From the NCBI GenBank assembly GCA_022606425.2, contig JAHDVF020000982.1, positions 806,001-870,000 of the forward strand: a stretch of DNA of 64,000 nt, written 5' to 3'. Every line of letters starts with the position of its first letter. Positions within the stretch are counted from its first letter, which is position 1. The DNA is from Lepidostoma basale. Lineage: Eukaryota > Arthropoda > Insecta > Trichoptera > Lepidostomatidae. This document shows, in pieces, positions 1 to 11,184 of this stretch. The notes beneath the pieces are model-generated. The model had not been told where the DNA came from and made no database searches. It worked only from the letters and a program-made list of their open reading frames with translations. The translations under genes and the position numbers were made by a program.

Positions 1-47
1 TGTTGTTTGTAATATATTTTGAAAAAATAAACTGATTTGCTTTGATG

Positions 48-85
48 ATTCTTCTTCGATGGCTCTACAACTCATATCGAGCCTT
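48..85 (-). mobile_element. LINE-C 3' tail scrap
   Basis: Read on the minus strand, it matches the last codons plus (GAA)n tail of the LINE-C copy at 14805-14860 (ATATGGGCTGTAGGGC-like). Confidence 0.5.
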
Positions 86-184
86 TTTTTTAATTATTTA
101 ATTTAATTTTTTTTTTTTTAAATCCAATTGGGTTATATGGATACATTTTTAGATCTTGCTATTAATTATGTAATGTTTCAGATA

Positions 185-490
185 TATTTTATATAGAGTT
201 GTAGTGAGACTCCTTGTGTCTTTTGGAAGTTCATTGTAAAGTTTCAGTCCATTGTTCAATATCCTTGATTGTCCTGTCTTAGTTCGTGCATTCGGTAAGT
301 GATATCTGTCACAGTTCCTGGTCCAGTGTCAGTGTATGTCTGAATTTTTAGTTAATTTGTAGCTGCTGTCTGTTGTCTTTTCCATGGTCATTCTGTGTAC
401 AATTTTCAAGGTCTCAAATTTGGTCAGGTCTGATATGTCCATTTGTTTTGTTTATCTGTAAACTTGTATGGTTGGGGTAAGGTAGTTAAT
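185..490 (-). mobile_element. Degenerate LINE ORF2 C-terminus
   Basis: On the minus strand, broken frames read MDISDLTKFETLKIVHRMT and, shifted, SRILNNGLKLYNELPKD. The LYNELP segment is typical of the C-terminal end of L2/CR1/jockey-type LINE proteins. Confidence 0.4.
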
Positions 491-960
491 TTTATATGCT
501 AATTTTATTATTTTATTTTGTTGTTTTTGGAGTCTGGAGATGTCCTTTTGGTTTTCTGCCCCTCGGAAGGGAATCATATATGTCAGTCGGCTTTTAACAT
601 ACGCTTCGTACATCATAACTTTTCCCCTTCATGGTATGTAATTCTGTATTTTGTACTAGAACTCCATTTTATACTGCCATCATGGCTTCAGTGGATATAT
701 TGTATTATTGCAATATATGTTTCGTTAATATCAGATTCTCTAGATGTCTTTTGGTTTATTCACCGGTTCGTTTAATTAAAAGCTGTCAAACAACATTTTC
801 AAATACCTCAAATTGCTTTTTGATTTGACAGTCCATAACAAGTTTGCCAATTTGAATATGGAACATCAGAAGGTTGTTAGATTGTAATAAATAACTCACC
901 AGATGGCAGTGGTGTTCTTGTACCGACCCTAATGTTAGAACAAGCAATAAGTGTATGGTG
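490..960. other. AT-rich spacer, nothing recognised
   Basis: It has short open frames only, with no domain-like peptide. A fragment near 895-950 resembles the 'gttcttgtaccgaccct' piece of LINE-A. Confidence 0.5.
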
Positions 961-966
961 CTCTTG

Positions 967-1305
967 AAGTACGATAGTAACTAAGATATAATCATAATAA
1001 TATGCTAACTTTTAAAGCGCCGTTTTTGTGATGTAATCACTCCAAGGGCGCATTTAGACGGGTTTTAAATCTAAAAATCTAGATGTGAACGCTGCATCTG
1101 ATTTTCGCGATCTGTTAAAAAGTATAGTAGAACAAAGTATAAATGTTTAAATTGGGTATGAAATATGAAAAATATGGGTTTTCAGTTTAGATCTGAAATC
1201 TGTCGGATCATTTATGTATCTGAGGTGTGCAGGGAGATTGTTCCAAGCTGATGAACCGGCTACCGCGAACGCTCGATCCCCGAAATTTGTACTGGGGCAT
1301 GGGGC
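967..1305 (-). mobile_element. LINE-D (L2/CR1-like) 3' end
   Basis: The minus strand encodes NFGDRAFAVAGSSAWNNLPA, then a 3' UTR shared with the 18.2 and 48.2 kb copies, ending in an ATT-rich tail. The GDRAF...AWNxLP pattern is typical of L2/CR1-like ORF2 ends. Confidence 0.65.
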
Positions 1306-1310
1306 CAACT

Positions 1311-1600
1311 AACCATCACGCCATTTCCCCGTAGGGGTATGCAGAGATGATGGATCGCCACAATGCCCTGTCCTGGCATACCTCTTGGGATTCCTCTACA
1401 TTCATACATCTTACCATGCACGCACGTCGATTATTCCGACTTCGAATGTGGCCGCCTTTTAGTAATTGGTTAATTTGGTCATGCCATGTTTTCCTCGGTC
1501 GTCCTCGGCTTCTCTTCCCACTCACGCTGTTTGTGTACAACTTTTTAACCATTCTACTCTCATCCATTCGTTCCATATGTCCGAACCATCCAAACCATTG
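1311..1600 (-). mobile_element. LINE-A3 C-terminal fragment
   Basis: The minus strand encodes MVKKLYTNSVSGKRSRGRPR through VCQDRALWRSIISAYPYGEM, close to the 32.1 and 45.7 kb copies. It abuts LINE-D. Confidence 0.75.
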
Positions 1601-1654
1601 TTTATACTATTTTTTTATTGTTTATACTTATATTACTACGAGTATATATATATA

Positions 1655-1860
1655 TTGTTTCTTGAACAATGGTGTAAAACTTGGTCTTAATTATTAAATA
1701 TTGATAAAAACGTACATTCTTTAGAAGTTTTTATGTAATTAATACGAATGAAAACGTCGGTTTTCTAGAAGTTTAATTGTCATTTATGGAAATAACATGT
1801 TTCGTCTAACTGTAATAAGACATTATCAAATGTGATATTTGACAACACCTTGGACAGGTG
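1655..1860 (+). mobile_element. MITE-M copy
   Basis: It shares the blocks CTTGAACAATGGTGTAAAAC, ACGAATGAAAACG, TTTTCTAGAAGTTT and AACATGTTTCG with copies at 4925, 31050, 56885 and (inverted) 57935. A more diverged second copy follows at about 1970-2140. Ends are uncertain. Confidence 0.5.
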
Positions 1861-2162
1861 AAATATTGATTACAAGGTAATGATTTTTGAAAAAGAAGAA
1901 ATCACGACAGTTTATTTCAAAGTGCAAACTGGTCTCCTTTTAAAGTGCAAACTCTTATTTTTTTAAAGTGCAATCAATAATATTTAATACGAAGTTTAAT
2001 CGAATTGACAACATTATTTCGTAATTGCATTATGCTTGACACAATTGAAAACGTCTGTTTTCTAGATGTTTTATTATATTTTATGTAAACGACGTGTTTC
2101 TTCCTGTCTAATGCAATATCAAATGTCTGCTTACATATTATATATGGTATACACATACAGTT

Positions 2163-2430
2163 TTGACTTTTAGAGCGCCATTTATTTTGTTCCCAACACC
2201 ATTTTTTACAAATCATTCTTCATTCATTCTTTCCATATGTCCAAACCATCATAATGATCCTTTCATTATTTTGTTCATAACACCATCATTCGCACCGCAT
2301 TCATTTCTTATATTTTCATTCGACAATCTATCATACACAGAGTATCCACACATTCGTCTAAGAGATCTCATATCTACTGCATTTGTTTTACTTTTTCATC
2401 CTTCTTTTGCCAGTTCCATGCTTCATTACT
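2163..2430 (-). mobile_element. LINE-A1 fragment
   Basis: The minus strand corresponds to the middle of the LINE-A1 C-terminal region (RRMCG...IMKG...HMERM). Both the 5' end and the (GTTA)n tail are missing. Confidence 0.65.
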
Positions 2431-2575
2431 TCATTCAAAATTATTATTAGAGAGATATCTTATGTGCTCTTTTATTCTTAATTTAAAATAAAGCTTTATA
2501 ACATCTGTCAGATCACGTAAACAAATTCAAAATATTTTAAATATAAATATTTATTTACAAATATTTGTAAATATT

Positions 2576-3012
2576 CTGGTCAATTATTTGGCGTATAAAA
2601 TAGGAGTGGATACTCCAGGCGACTTCTAACAGTGCGCTAGGAGGCGGTAGCCTCTTCGCATTGTGTTAATAAAGTAGTTTGCTAAATGCTAAAACAATCA
2701 TTCTTCATAGATGGCGTTAGTGGATGGATTGTATAGATTAATCTTAAAAAATTAATTAGTACAATCAAATCTACATAGATGGCTAACTGGAACTGCCACG
2801 TGAAGATATGTATGGATTTGGAGTATATATACAACTTCCAAAAAAATGTATCATACATGATCATAATAACAATGGTGGAATGGGGAATGTTGTAATTACA
2901 TAAAGCGTGCACTTAACCCAACCAATGACAGGTCATAAGTCCTGTAAACACCTTGATCATCCATATTCAGTTTCCAGTTTGTTTCTTCGTCTCTATTGAG
3001 ATACAATTAAAA
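2576..3012 (+). repeat. Repeat F copy 1
   Basis: It contains the shared core CCAACCAATGACAGGTCATA followed by TCTCTATTGAGATACAATTA, and the ACTCCAGGCG and ATAGATGGCGTTAGT blocks, in direct order. Confidence 0.75.
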
Positions 3013-3037
3013 ATATAAATATTTATATTATGTATCA

Positions 3038-3063
3038 CTGAAGAAGGACTGGTTGTCCGAAAC
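3038..3063 (+). ncRNA. Hammerhead-like hairpin motif
   Basis: The layout is CTGAAGA, one extra base, GGAC stem, TGGTT loop, GTCC, then GAAAC. It resembles a hammerhead ribozyme core but has one base too many before stem II. Confidence 0.25.
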
Positions 3064-3139
3064 ATGTCTATGTAATTTTATTTTTTTAATATAAGTGTTG
3101 TATTAAAAAACATTTTATAAATTATATTAAATCTATTAT

Positions 3140-3700
3140 GTTATGCGATTCGTCGACTGTATGAAACGCTGGTTCGTAGTAACTTGGAGTACTGCTCTAT
3201 CATTTGGGAACCCAGAGAAAGAACAGTCACCTTGGAACTAGAAAGGATCCAGAAACGATTTTTGAGATATTTATACCTCAGGGAGTATAACTTTTATCAT
3301 TTTTTGTACCCCTCACTGTTTCTCTCGGGAATGTTGGATTTCAACACTCTTGAAACTCGTCGAATGATCTTTCTAGGGAAGCATTTTTAAACTATTATCC
3401 GGAGGTATTTACAATCCAGGAATACTGATAGAACTAAATCTATACGTTCCCCATAGTTAGAGCAGAGCAAGGGGACATATATTATTTTATGCCCCAAATT
3501 GCCGCACAGAGGCCCTTCGTAGTTCTCCTGTATTGAAAACGATTCGTCTTTTAAATGAGGTTGCAAAAGAGATAGACCTCTTTGGTTGCAATTATGGCGA
3601 ATTCGTGAATACCCTTACGATAAATACAGCAAGGAAATAACTGGCATATTCCTATTCATAAAGTTCTATGTATATTTCCTTTGATATTTTTTTTTCACCC
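3140..3700 (+). mobile_element. LINE-B (jockey/R1-like) ORF2 C-terminal fragment
   Basis: It encodes RSNLEYCSIIWEPRE, then ERIQKRFLRYLYLREY and LSGMLDFNTLETRR, before frameshifts. The same module recurs at 18.5, 40.3, 53.6, 55.6 and 61.5 kb. Confidence 0.75.
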
Positions 3701-3794
3701 TTTACATCGATTAAAACAGTGGATAACGTGGAATAAAAATTAAATAAACACAAATGTCCGGATCGTCCAGCTGACGACAAGTGCACCATCTAAA

Positions 3795-4010
3795 AGAACA
3801 TTATGTGTTAAATTATTTTTCTTTGTTATTTTATTTTATATCATTGTATTTCAGATAATTTGTTTTAGAATTATTTTGTAGACGTTGAACGATCGAAGTG
3901 TGCGCGGGAGATGCCTGTTGGTGGCGATGAGGTTCGCAACCCATCACACCGCGTCTCTCGCGATGGCGAAAAGAGAAGGATGGAGTGCCGCATCGATTAA
4001 AGTGTGGCAG
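3795..4010 (+). repeat. Anonymous repeat G, copy 1
   Basis: It shares GATCGAAGTGTGCGCGGGAG and CGATGAGGTTCGCAACCCAT with copies at 27.83 kb (inverted) and 42.24 kb. A LINE-A tail (4007-4070, ending in GTTAGTTA) and a SINE-S tail (4066-4135, (AAT)n) follow directly. Confidence 0.65.
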
Positions 4011-4924
4011 TCTATTCTTTCTGCCTATCCTTTCGGGGAGACGGCGTGATGGTTAGTTAGTTTAGTTAGTTACATCGATTTGGCTCGCGCTGTAATGATG
4101 TAAGGAGTTTTTTCAACAAAATAATAATAATAATATACCTACAAAGTATATAAAAAATAAAAAGAGAAATAAAGTATCATAACAACACAAAGTATGGCGA
4201 ATATAGAAGATATTTTATTTCTTACAAGAGTGAGCGGACAACATAAGCGATTTCTCGTGTGGCACAGAGATGTAACCATTTACCACACGACCCACAATCT
4301 GGGCCACCTCTTCGGGTCAATTGGAGATGCATTCTTTAAATCAAAGCGTTTCCCCCTCGAAAATCTTCAGAGAAACTGAGTTCATTCATCGTCCCCACAA
4401 ATCCAATGAGAGATCACAGCACGACTGGCAAATCTCCAAACATTTCACATTCTACACACCTTGGTATGGAATCCGGATTGACTGCAATTCAATATTGAAT
4501 TCCTTCTTAAATCGAATAGTAAAAACAACTTTTCACTTATAAAAACACTTAAACAACACACAAATATGCACAATTTTAAATCTACGATATATTTTGTATT
4601 AATTAATAAAGTTTTTCAGACACTTTCGCGTTTTTTAAATAGTTAATTTGACGTTTTATTGCACGGCTTTCCCGCGTTAACAATCGCCATCTTTGGCCAC
4701 GAAGGACTGACTGCCTGTTTGACACTCGCTGCGGCTCTCTCGGGCTGGGATCCGACGTACGTTTTGCGTGCGCGATCTCTTTTCGATCTCAAGAACGAGA
4801 GAGATGGAAGCTACACACCCTGTCGGGCACACCTGTTGATTGTTTTGGTTACCTGTATGAATCGGGGATCACGCTTACGTGTGATACAGGGCTGAATTCG
4901 AAATGTAAATCGAATAATATAATC

Positions 4925-5065
4925 AAATACCTAAATAAAAAATAATTAATACGAAGGAAAGGTCTGTTTTCTAGAAGTTTTATTATGTATTAGGGAAATT
5001 ACATGTTTTGTATTGCTAAGACATTATCAAATGCGAAATATGTCATCCTCATAAACTATAATCAA
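4925..5065 (+). mobile_element. MITE-M copy
   Basis: It has the same blocks as the 1655 copy (TTTTCTAGAAGTTT and TTACATGTTTTG). The 4660-4900 stretch before it is a GC-richer spacer with no recognisable product. Confidence 0.4.
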
Positions 5066-5139
5066 ACTTCGTAAAACAAAAGTTTTCATTCGTGTTAATT
5101 ATTTAATATCGAGTTTTATGTTTTGTTCAAAATAGAAAT

Positions 5140-5500
5140 AAAGAAATTTATGTAGAGCGGAAGAAGGTGTTATGAACAAAATTATGAAAGGATCGCTGCG
5201 TTGGTTCGGACATATGGAACGCATGGATGGAGAAAGAATGGTTAAGAAAGTATACGTTAACGATGTAAATGGAGTACGGAGTCGAGGTAGACCGAGGAAA
5301 ACATGGCATGACCAAAATTAATCAAATTTTAAAGGTTAGTCATGTCAGAAGCTGGAAGAATCGACATGTGTGTATGACTCGATGTATGAATGTAGAGGAA
5401 TCTAGAGAGGTATGTCAGGATAGAGTAGTATGGCGGTCCATTCTCTCTGCCTACACCTGCGGCGAAACGGCGTGATGTTTTGTTGTTGTTCTGAACGGCC
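5140..5500 (+). mobile_element. LINE-A2 C-terminal fragment
   Basis: It encodes the module IMKGSLRWFGHMERMDGERM, then SRGRPRKTWHD with a 1-nt frameshift, then CQDRVVWRSILSAYTCGETA. It ends at TGA followed by a (GTT)n tail. Confidence 0.8.
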
Positions 5501-6009
5501 TTTAATTATTTTATGTACAGCTTGTCCTTTGTGTCCCATAATGAGTTTCCTACTCATGGGAATTCAATAAAACTATTGTATGTTTATAAATAAAATAAAT
5601 TATTATTATTATTTACATTTAATAATATTATTTCTGAGTACGCCCCTGACTATCAACAAACGAAAGAGAAAAACGCGCTGCAGTGTGGGCAGAAAGAGAC
5701 AAAACTAGTGGGTGTTCAGCTGAAGGGGTGGGGAGGAATACAACAATTTTATACGTCTGTATGTATAGTAAAAACGTTACGCACACCAACAGAAAGCCGT
5801 CCCGTGGCTAAGTTCACGTTGCTTCACCACCTGAGTGCCTTTAAAATCGGTTCGTTCTGCGTGAAGAATTTTGTTGTTTTTTTGCCAACTATTTGGAATA
5901 TTTGCAACGTGACAATTTACACCAATAAAACAAGTTTTTTGAAAACAATAAATATGGAAAAATTACGAAATTTTAATTTATTTTCTGTAACGATTTTAAC
6001 TACTCAAAA

Positions 6010-6190
6010 CAACAACAAACCATAACGCCATTTCTCCGAAATGAAAAGGCAAAGAGATTGAACTGCCACACTACTCTATCTTGACACACGTATCTAGATT
6101 CCTTCACATTCATACAGCGAGTTATACACGCACGTAGATTCTTCCATGGCCGATCAAAATTTGATTGATTTGGTAATGCCATGTTTTCCC
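6010..6190 (-). mobile_element. LINE-A2 3' end
   Basis: The minus strand encodes ACITRCMNVKESRYVCQDRV and ends in a (GTT)n-derived tail (AACAACAAC on the plus strand at 6009). Confidence 0.65.
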
Positions 6191-6194
6191 AGGT

Positions 6195-6600
6195 CTTCCT
6201 CTTCTTCTTCTTCTTCTTCCTCAGCCTATTCCCGTCCACTCCTGGACAAAGGCCTCCTCCATTCGCTTCCATGCCACTCTGTCCTGTGCAGACTACATCC
6301 AGGTTATTCCGACGTGTCTGTTCAGATCATCCTTCCACCGTTGTTGCGGTCGCCCTGCACTTCTCTTCGCCGTCCACGGTCTCCAAGTCAGCAGTCTTCT
6401 TGTCCACTTTTCATCTGAGCTTCTGGCTACGTGACCTGCCCATTGCCATTTAAGAGTCGCCACCCGGTGGATGATGTCAGTGACCTTTGTTTTTTCTCTC
6501 ACCGTATCGTTTCTGACTCTGTCTCTTCGGCTTATTCCTAACATGGCTCTTTCCATGGCTCTTAGGGGTCTTCCTCTACTCGTAACTATTATTAATATTA
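6195..6600 (-). mobile_element. LINE-C 3' end with (GAA)n tail
   Basis: The minus strand encodes RDRVRNDTVREKTKVTDIIH, LKWQWAGHVARSSDEKWTRR, and SAGRPQQRWKDDLNRHVG. The plus-strand (TCT)n at 6196-6225 is its tail. It is related to the 7.55, 59.0 and 61.0 kb copies. Confidence 0.75.
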
Positions 6601-6810
6601 TTTTAATAACATTGTTCATTATTTTATAAACTTCGTGGTATTATGACTAATCTTTATAATATGATACATTTTGAGACGTTAACATTGGAAATCCATGATG
6701 ACCCTTTTTTAAAATTAATTAAAACACAGTTTTTGTCCATTTCAAGTTTTTTTTTCTTAATCTCTCTTCTCTCTCTTTTTCTTCGATAAGAGTTTTTTAT
6801 CGTTATCCCA

Positions 6811-6837
6811 ATGATGAAGGTGAAAAACCTTCGAAAC
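6811..6837 (+). ncRNA. Hammerhead-like hairpin motif
   Basis: ATGATG is followed by a 5-bp stem AAGGT/ACCTT with a GAAAA loop, then C and GAAAC. An inverted relative sits at about 59940-59970. Confidence 0.2.
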
Positions 6838-6964
6838 ATGTGAAAAATAAGCCCAAAAGGGGAAAAAACAGTAGTTTAATTAAAATTAAATAAAGTTATG
6901 TTTTTTTAATTACTTCCACTTTTGTATGCGTGTTTTAATTCACAAAAAAATCGTTTTAAATACA

Positions 6965-7345
6965 TTTAAATTAAGAGACTTGGTGCCTGGGTGAAAGAGA
7001 GCGCAAAAGGCTGGAGGCGTTTGTTATGTGGACCTACCGACGAATTACCCATTTTTCTTGGAGGGACCACGTTACAAATGAGGAGGTTCTCAACAGAGTT
7101 GAAGAGGTAGGCACATGTTGAACACCATAGCGGAGAGACGCGCGAGATGGATTGGTCATGTGTTGCGACACGAATGTTTCCTGCATGATGTATTTGGAGG
7201 GAATGGTCGAGGGATTACCTAAACCAGATTTGCCGAGATATGGGCTGCACCTCTTATGCGGAGTTGAAGAGAGTTGCCGAGGACCGAGCGGAGTGGAAGA
7301 AGAGATGCGTCGCCTTGCTGCAGACCAATCTTTAGATTGGGACCG
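6965..7345 (+). mobile_element. LINE-C fragment
   Basis: It has broken frames matching the better copy at 23.4 kb (SWRDHVTNEEVL, RRARWIGHVLRHECFLHDV). Confidence 0.65.
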
Positions 7346-7361
7346 GAGAAGATGATGTCGT

Positions 7362-7535
7362 AGGCGAACAGCGCCTTTCGTCAGCTCCGCTCATTAAATC
7401 CCTAGCCCCTACCCTCGTCCATGCGGGACATCGTTAGAAAGATAATATGTAAGAAATCAAGAGGGACCCAGGCCACATTTGATATACTCCTATTTTCCTC
7501 TGTGTCCCGCCTTACATGCAAATTACAGCATTTTA
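7362..7535 (+). repeat. Anonymous repeat H, copy 1
   Basis: It shares GGCGAACAGCGCCTTTCGTC, GTCCATGCGGGAC and GTGTCCCGCCTTA blocks with 39602-39785. Both copies follow a LINE-C end, so it may be that LINE's 3' UTR. Confidence 0.6.
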
Positions 7536-7549
7536 AGTGACTAGTTATA

Positions 7550-7925
7550 ATATTGAAATGCGCGCAACGATCCATGGAGCGGCAAATGTTGGGCATAAGT
7601 CTGAGTGATAGAATTACAAATACAGAAATCAGACGCCGAACAAAAGTCGCCGATATCATGGATCGGATCGCAAAATTGAAATGGCAATGGGCAGGACACG
7701 TAGCCAGACAGCCAAGTTCAAGATGGACTCCCAAAGTCTTAAAGTGGAGACCATGGGAAAACAAAAGGGGTGTCGGTCGACCACAGAAGAGATGGGCCGA
7801 CGATATTGTTGTGGTCGCCGGGAAAAAATGGATTGAAGCGGCACAGGATAGAGAAAAATGGAGACAGATAGAAGAGGCCTACATCCAGCATTGGGGGGAA
7901 GGCTAGGAAGAAGAAGAAGAAGAAG
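7550..7925 (+). mobile_element. LINE-C C-terminal fragment, intact frame to stop
   Basis: It encodes ERQMLGISLSDRITNTEIRR, KLKWQWAGHVARQPSSRWTP, GVGRPQKRWADDI and DREKWRQIEEAYIQHW, then stop and (GAA)n. This is an RTE-like ORF2 end. Confidence 0.75.
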
Positions 7926-8264
7926 TTGTAATATTGAAAAAAAAAGATAATGGAATTATAATCGAAAGTTCTGTTGTTGAAATTAAATGGAACATAAAAA
8001 AATGTCAGTCATTCGATTTAATAGCTCAAAAAATTCCACAAGATTTTGCCATAAATTTTCCGGCGTATTAAGGTGGTAGATACTCGTTTTTACCGGAATA
8101 TCCAGTTGAGAGGTGGTAAATAGAATAGGCGGGGCTGTATGCTAATAGTTGTAACGAATAAATTAAATAATCTTTGGAATCCAGGACCGTAAAAGCGACT
8201 CAAATAGGCAAGCCTCGGTGCGTGGATGGAAGAGTGACTCACGGTTTACCGGAGTGGGTGTTAA

Positions 8265-9030
8265 CCGTCGCGTTGCCATGTGGTAAATTGAGTTTCCACT
8301 GCCAATTTAAAGTTGATTTTCTTAAAACCTATGGACCCTAATATTATAAAAAAAATTGTGATCCTCCATTGAAGTGTTTTCAATATTTCGTAATAAAAAA
8401 AAAAGCAAAAAATTACTTCCTTCATCCCAAAAAAAAATATTTTCTAAGACTGCCCTCACCTTCATTCGTGTTAAGGTAGAATTTGTTTTGCTAATATTTA
8501 CAACTTTATCAAAAGTGACAAATACTTACTCGCTGTTTTGAACGTATTATAAATTATATCTTTGACCATTTCAATATGTACGTAATAATACCACTGTGGA
8601 CGGAAACGCAGGACGCAACTTAATAATATCAGAACTGTGAAAATATTAACACTTTACCAAAAGGGACAAATATTAATACGTACTCGTTGTCTTGAACGTA
8701 CTATACATTTTGCCTAGGTGCCTTTATCGTCGCCCCGCCGGCCGCGGCGCGCAGACAAGTTTATACCCGTATGTCCAGTCGCCCGTATGCTATGACGCAT
8801 TACATATCAGAAATCGCATGGTTCCAGAAAAAAATTAATAATGATATGTTTTTCAAATAACCCATGTATGTTATAGATATCGATCTATTCCTAATGAAAT
8901 TCCCTACAAGATGACATAAATTAAATTTTGATTCATCTAGTCATATGCTTGATATTTAGATAAAGTTAGCGGTAAACTGAACTTACCACATGGGAGCGAG
9001 CGTTTTGTTTTGAACACGGTACGTTAAGGG
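8265..9030. mobile_element. Candidate piggyBac-like MITE flanked by TTAA
   Basis: TTAA occurs at 8261-8264 and 9031-9034. The inner ends read CCGTCGCGTTGCCATGTGGT on the left and, inverted on the right, CCCTTAACG followed by CTCCCATGTGGTAAGTTC. Two internal copies of a ~70 bp block (8498-8566, 8640-8716) share ACAAATA..TACTCG. There is no transposase. The ends match only loosely. Confidence 0.35.
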
Positions 9031-9361
9031 TTAACTGACTTCATCGAGTAACTTCAAAAACTGGGATTTGTATTACTATTATTCGAATTATGTTATATTT
9101 GGTATAGTTTCTTTCAAAAAGTTATTTTAGGTATAATAATATTGCGAAATATATTTTTAATAACCCCACTAAAATGTGACAGTTCGCTGGAACTATTTAA
9201 CACATTTTACGACTAATTTCATTCATGTCTTGTTTGTCGTCGTATGTCCTTATTTCTGACTCTATACCGCAAGCTTATGCCCATCACGACTCTATATATT
9301 GCTCTTAATGTGTCTCTCAGCTTATTAGTAATTTTTGTGACATTGTAAACCTATCCAAAAA

Positions 9362-9893
9362 AGCTAGAATGGCAGTGCACAATGGTGTTCTTCTACCGAC
9401 CCTTATGTATGGAAGCGAAGCATGGAACTGGCAAAGGAAGGATGAAAGTAGAATAAATGCAGTAGAAATGAGATCTCTTAGACGAATGTGTGGATATTCT
9501 GTGTATGATAGAGTGTCGAATGAAAATATAAGAAGTGAATGCGGTGCGAATGATGGTGTCATGAACAAAATAATGAAAGGATCATTAAGATGGTTTGGAC
9601 ATATGGAAAGAATGAATGAAGAAAGAATGGTAAAAAAATTATATGTTAATGATATAAATGGTACCAGAAATAGAGGAAGACCGAGGAAAACGTGGCACGA
9701 TCAAATAAATCAAATATTGAATGTCGGCCATGTGAGGAGTCAGAGAAATCAACGCGCGTGCATGACACGATGTATGAATGTTGAGGAAGCGAGAGAAATA
9801 TGTCAGGAAAGAAAGGTGTGGCAGTCCATTCTTTCTGCCTACGCCTTCGGGGAGACGGCGTGATGGTTAGTTAGTTAGTTAGTTAGTTGTAAA
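9362..9893 (+). mobile_element. LINE-A1 C-terminal fragment with (TTAG)n tail
   Basis: It has 164 intact codons, from LMYGSEAWNWQRKDESRINA, through SLRWFGHMERMNEERMVKKL and RGRPRKTWHDQINQILN, to WQSILSAYAFGETA. The stop is TGA, followed after 2 nt by TTAG repeats. It is nearly identical to the 15.9, 34.1 and 54.3 kb copies. Confidence 0.85.
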
Positions 9894-10169
9894 TGTCAAT
9901 TTTACCCTCTATTAAACACGCCAAAACAACAGTTGTACAACGTATAGTCTTAGATAAGTTCGCTGTTACGCTTTTGATTTAAGGTATTGTTAGTTAGTTA
10001 TTAATCACTTTTATATTGACCGGAAATTGGCTCATAGCTCTGGGCTCTAGTATATGTAATACAATTTCATATATCTCATACCTCGAGAAGAATTTTGAGC
10101 AAGTGTACGAGTGAGATTACAGCCACATTCCTAAATGCAGTACAGTACCGCCCAGTTAATACGAAATCT

Positions 10170-10200
10170 CTGACGACGAAAGAATGCGTCATTTCGAAAC
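10170..10200 (+). ncRNA. Hammerhead-like hairpin motif
   Basis: CTGACGA, one extra base, GAAA stem, 10-nt loop, TTTC, then GAAAC. It has the same layout as 3038 and 28082. Confidence 0.25.
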
Positions 10201-10244
10201 GTTTAGCAGATTTTTTTAAATACTGTGTAAGTTGTGATATATAA

Positions 10245-10670
10245 ATATTACGGTAGAGATGAGGTTCCTAAGATGTATGTGTGGTAGAACAATACACGAC
10301 AGAATCTCAAATGCTGATTTAAGAAAGGAATGTAGAGCGGAAGAAGGTATTATGAACAAAATTATGAAAGGATCGCTGCGTTGGTTCGGACATATGGAAC
10401 GCATGGATGGAGAAAGAATGGTTAAGAAAGTATACGTTTATGATGTAAATGGGGTACGGAGTCGAGGCAGACCGAGAAAAACATGGCATGATCAAATTAA
10501 TCAAATTTTAAAGGTTGGTCATGTTAGAAGTCGGGGGAATCGAGATGCGTATATGTTTCGTTGTATGAATGTGAAGGAAGCTAGAGAGGTTTGCCAGGAT
10601 AGAGTAGTGTGGCGGTCCATTCTCTCTGCCTACCCCTGCGGGGAAACGGCGTGATGGTTTGTTGTTGTTG
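10245..10670 (+). mobile_element. LINE-A2 C-terminal fragment
   Basis: Its 131 codons run from RFLRCMCGRTIHDRISNADL to ILSAYPCGETA. The stop is TGA followed by (GTT)n. Confidence 0.82.
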
Positions 10671-10679
10671 TAATATATT

Positions 10680-10830
10680 TTTTAAGAACACCGCCTAACC
10701 GAGACGATTATATTCAACGTCCGAATTGTTCTTCCTACTGGCATCACCAAAGGCAGGTTGGTTCTGCGTGACGGAGTAAAGAACGATTGAAGTCCACGCT
10801 GTTGCAGGTAACTATCAGGTTGAAAAGAAA
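10680..10830 (-). mobile_element. LINE-B short fragment
   Basis: It shares CTACTGGCATCACCAAAGGC and TTCTGCGTGACGGAG with the LINE-B copy at 40290-40450, in the same orientation. The 10830-11150 stretch after it is unassigned, apart from a hAT-like GGTTCTCAAAGTGTG near 10990. Confidence 0.6.
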
Positions 10831-11184
10831 CAAAACTGCATCGACATCAATTAATATAAATCTAAAGGCCAAAGTGCCTGTCGTTATCTGGTGGAATTCC
10901 ATTGTAAATCTTTATAGCTATTTGCATACGAGTAACTGTTCTCTTAACGCAAGGCCAAGTAAAATGGGCAGTGACACAGTGTATAACAACGGTTCTCAAA
11001 GTGTGTGGTACGAACCCGATACCCCCTTCAAACCATACAGTACGTATTTATATTCTTATTTATATTATAGCAGTTTTTAGAAATGTAAACGTAAGGGTGA
11101 AGGAACATCTCAGATATCTGAAAAAATCACAGTTTTTCTGAGTTCGCCAACCATATGTTAGAGACAAACCACAATTTTCTTAAA

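Noticed and set aside
9369..9863. Host gene encoding a 164-aa protein
   Set aside because: The same protein segment recurs many times in the window with decay and tail repeats, so it is a LINE-A ORF2 end.
9840..9900. TTAGG telomeric repeat
   Set aside because: The unit is the 4-mer TTAG and it always follows a LINE-A stop codon, so it is a retroelement tail.
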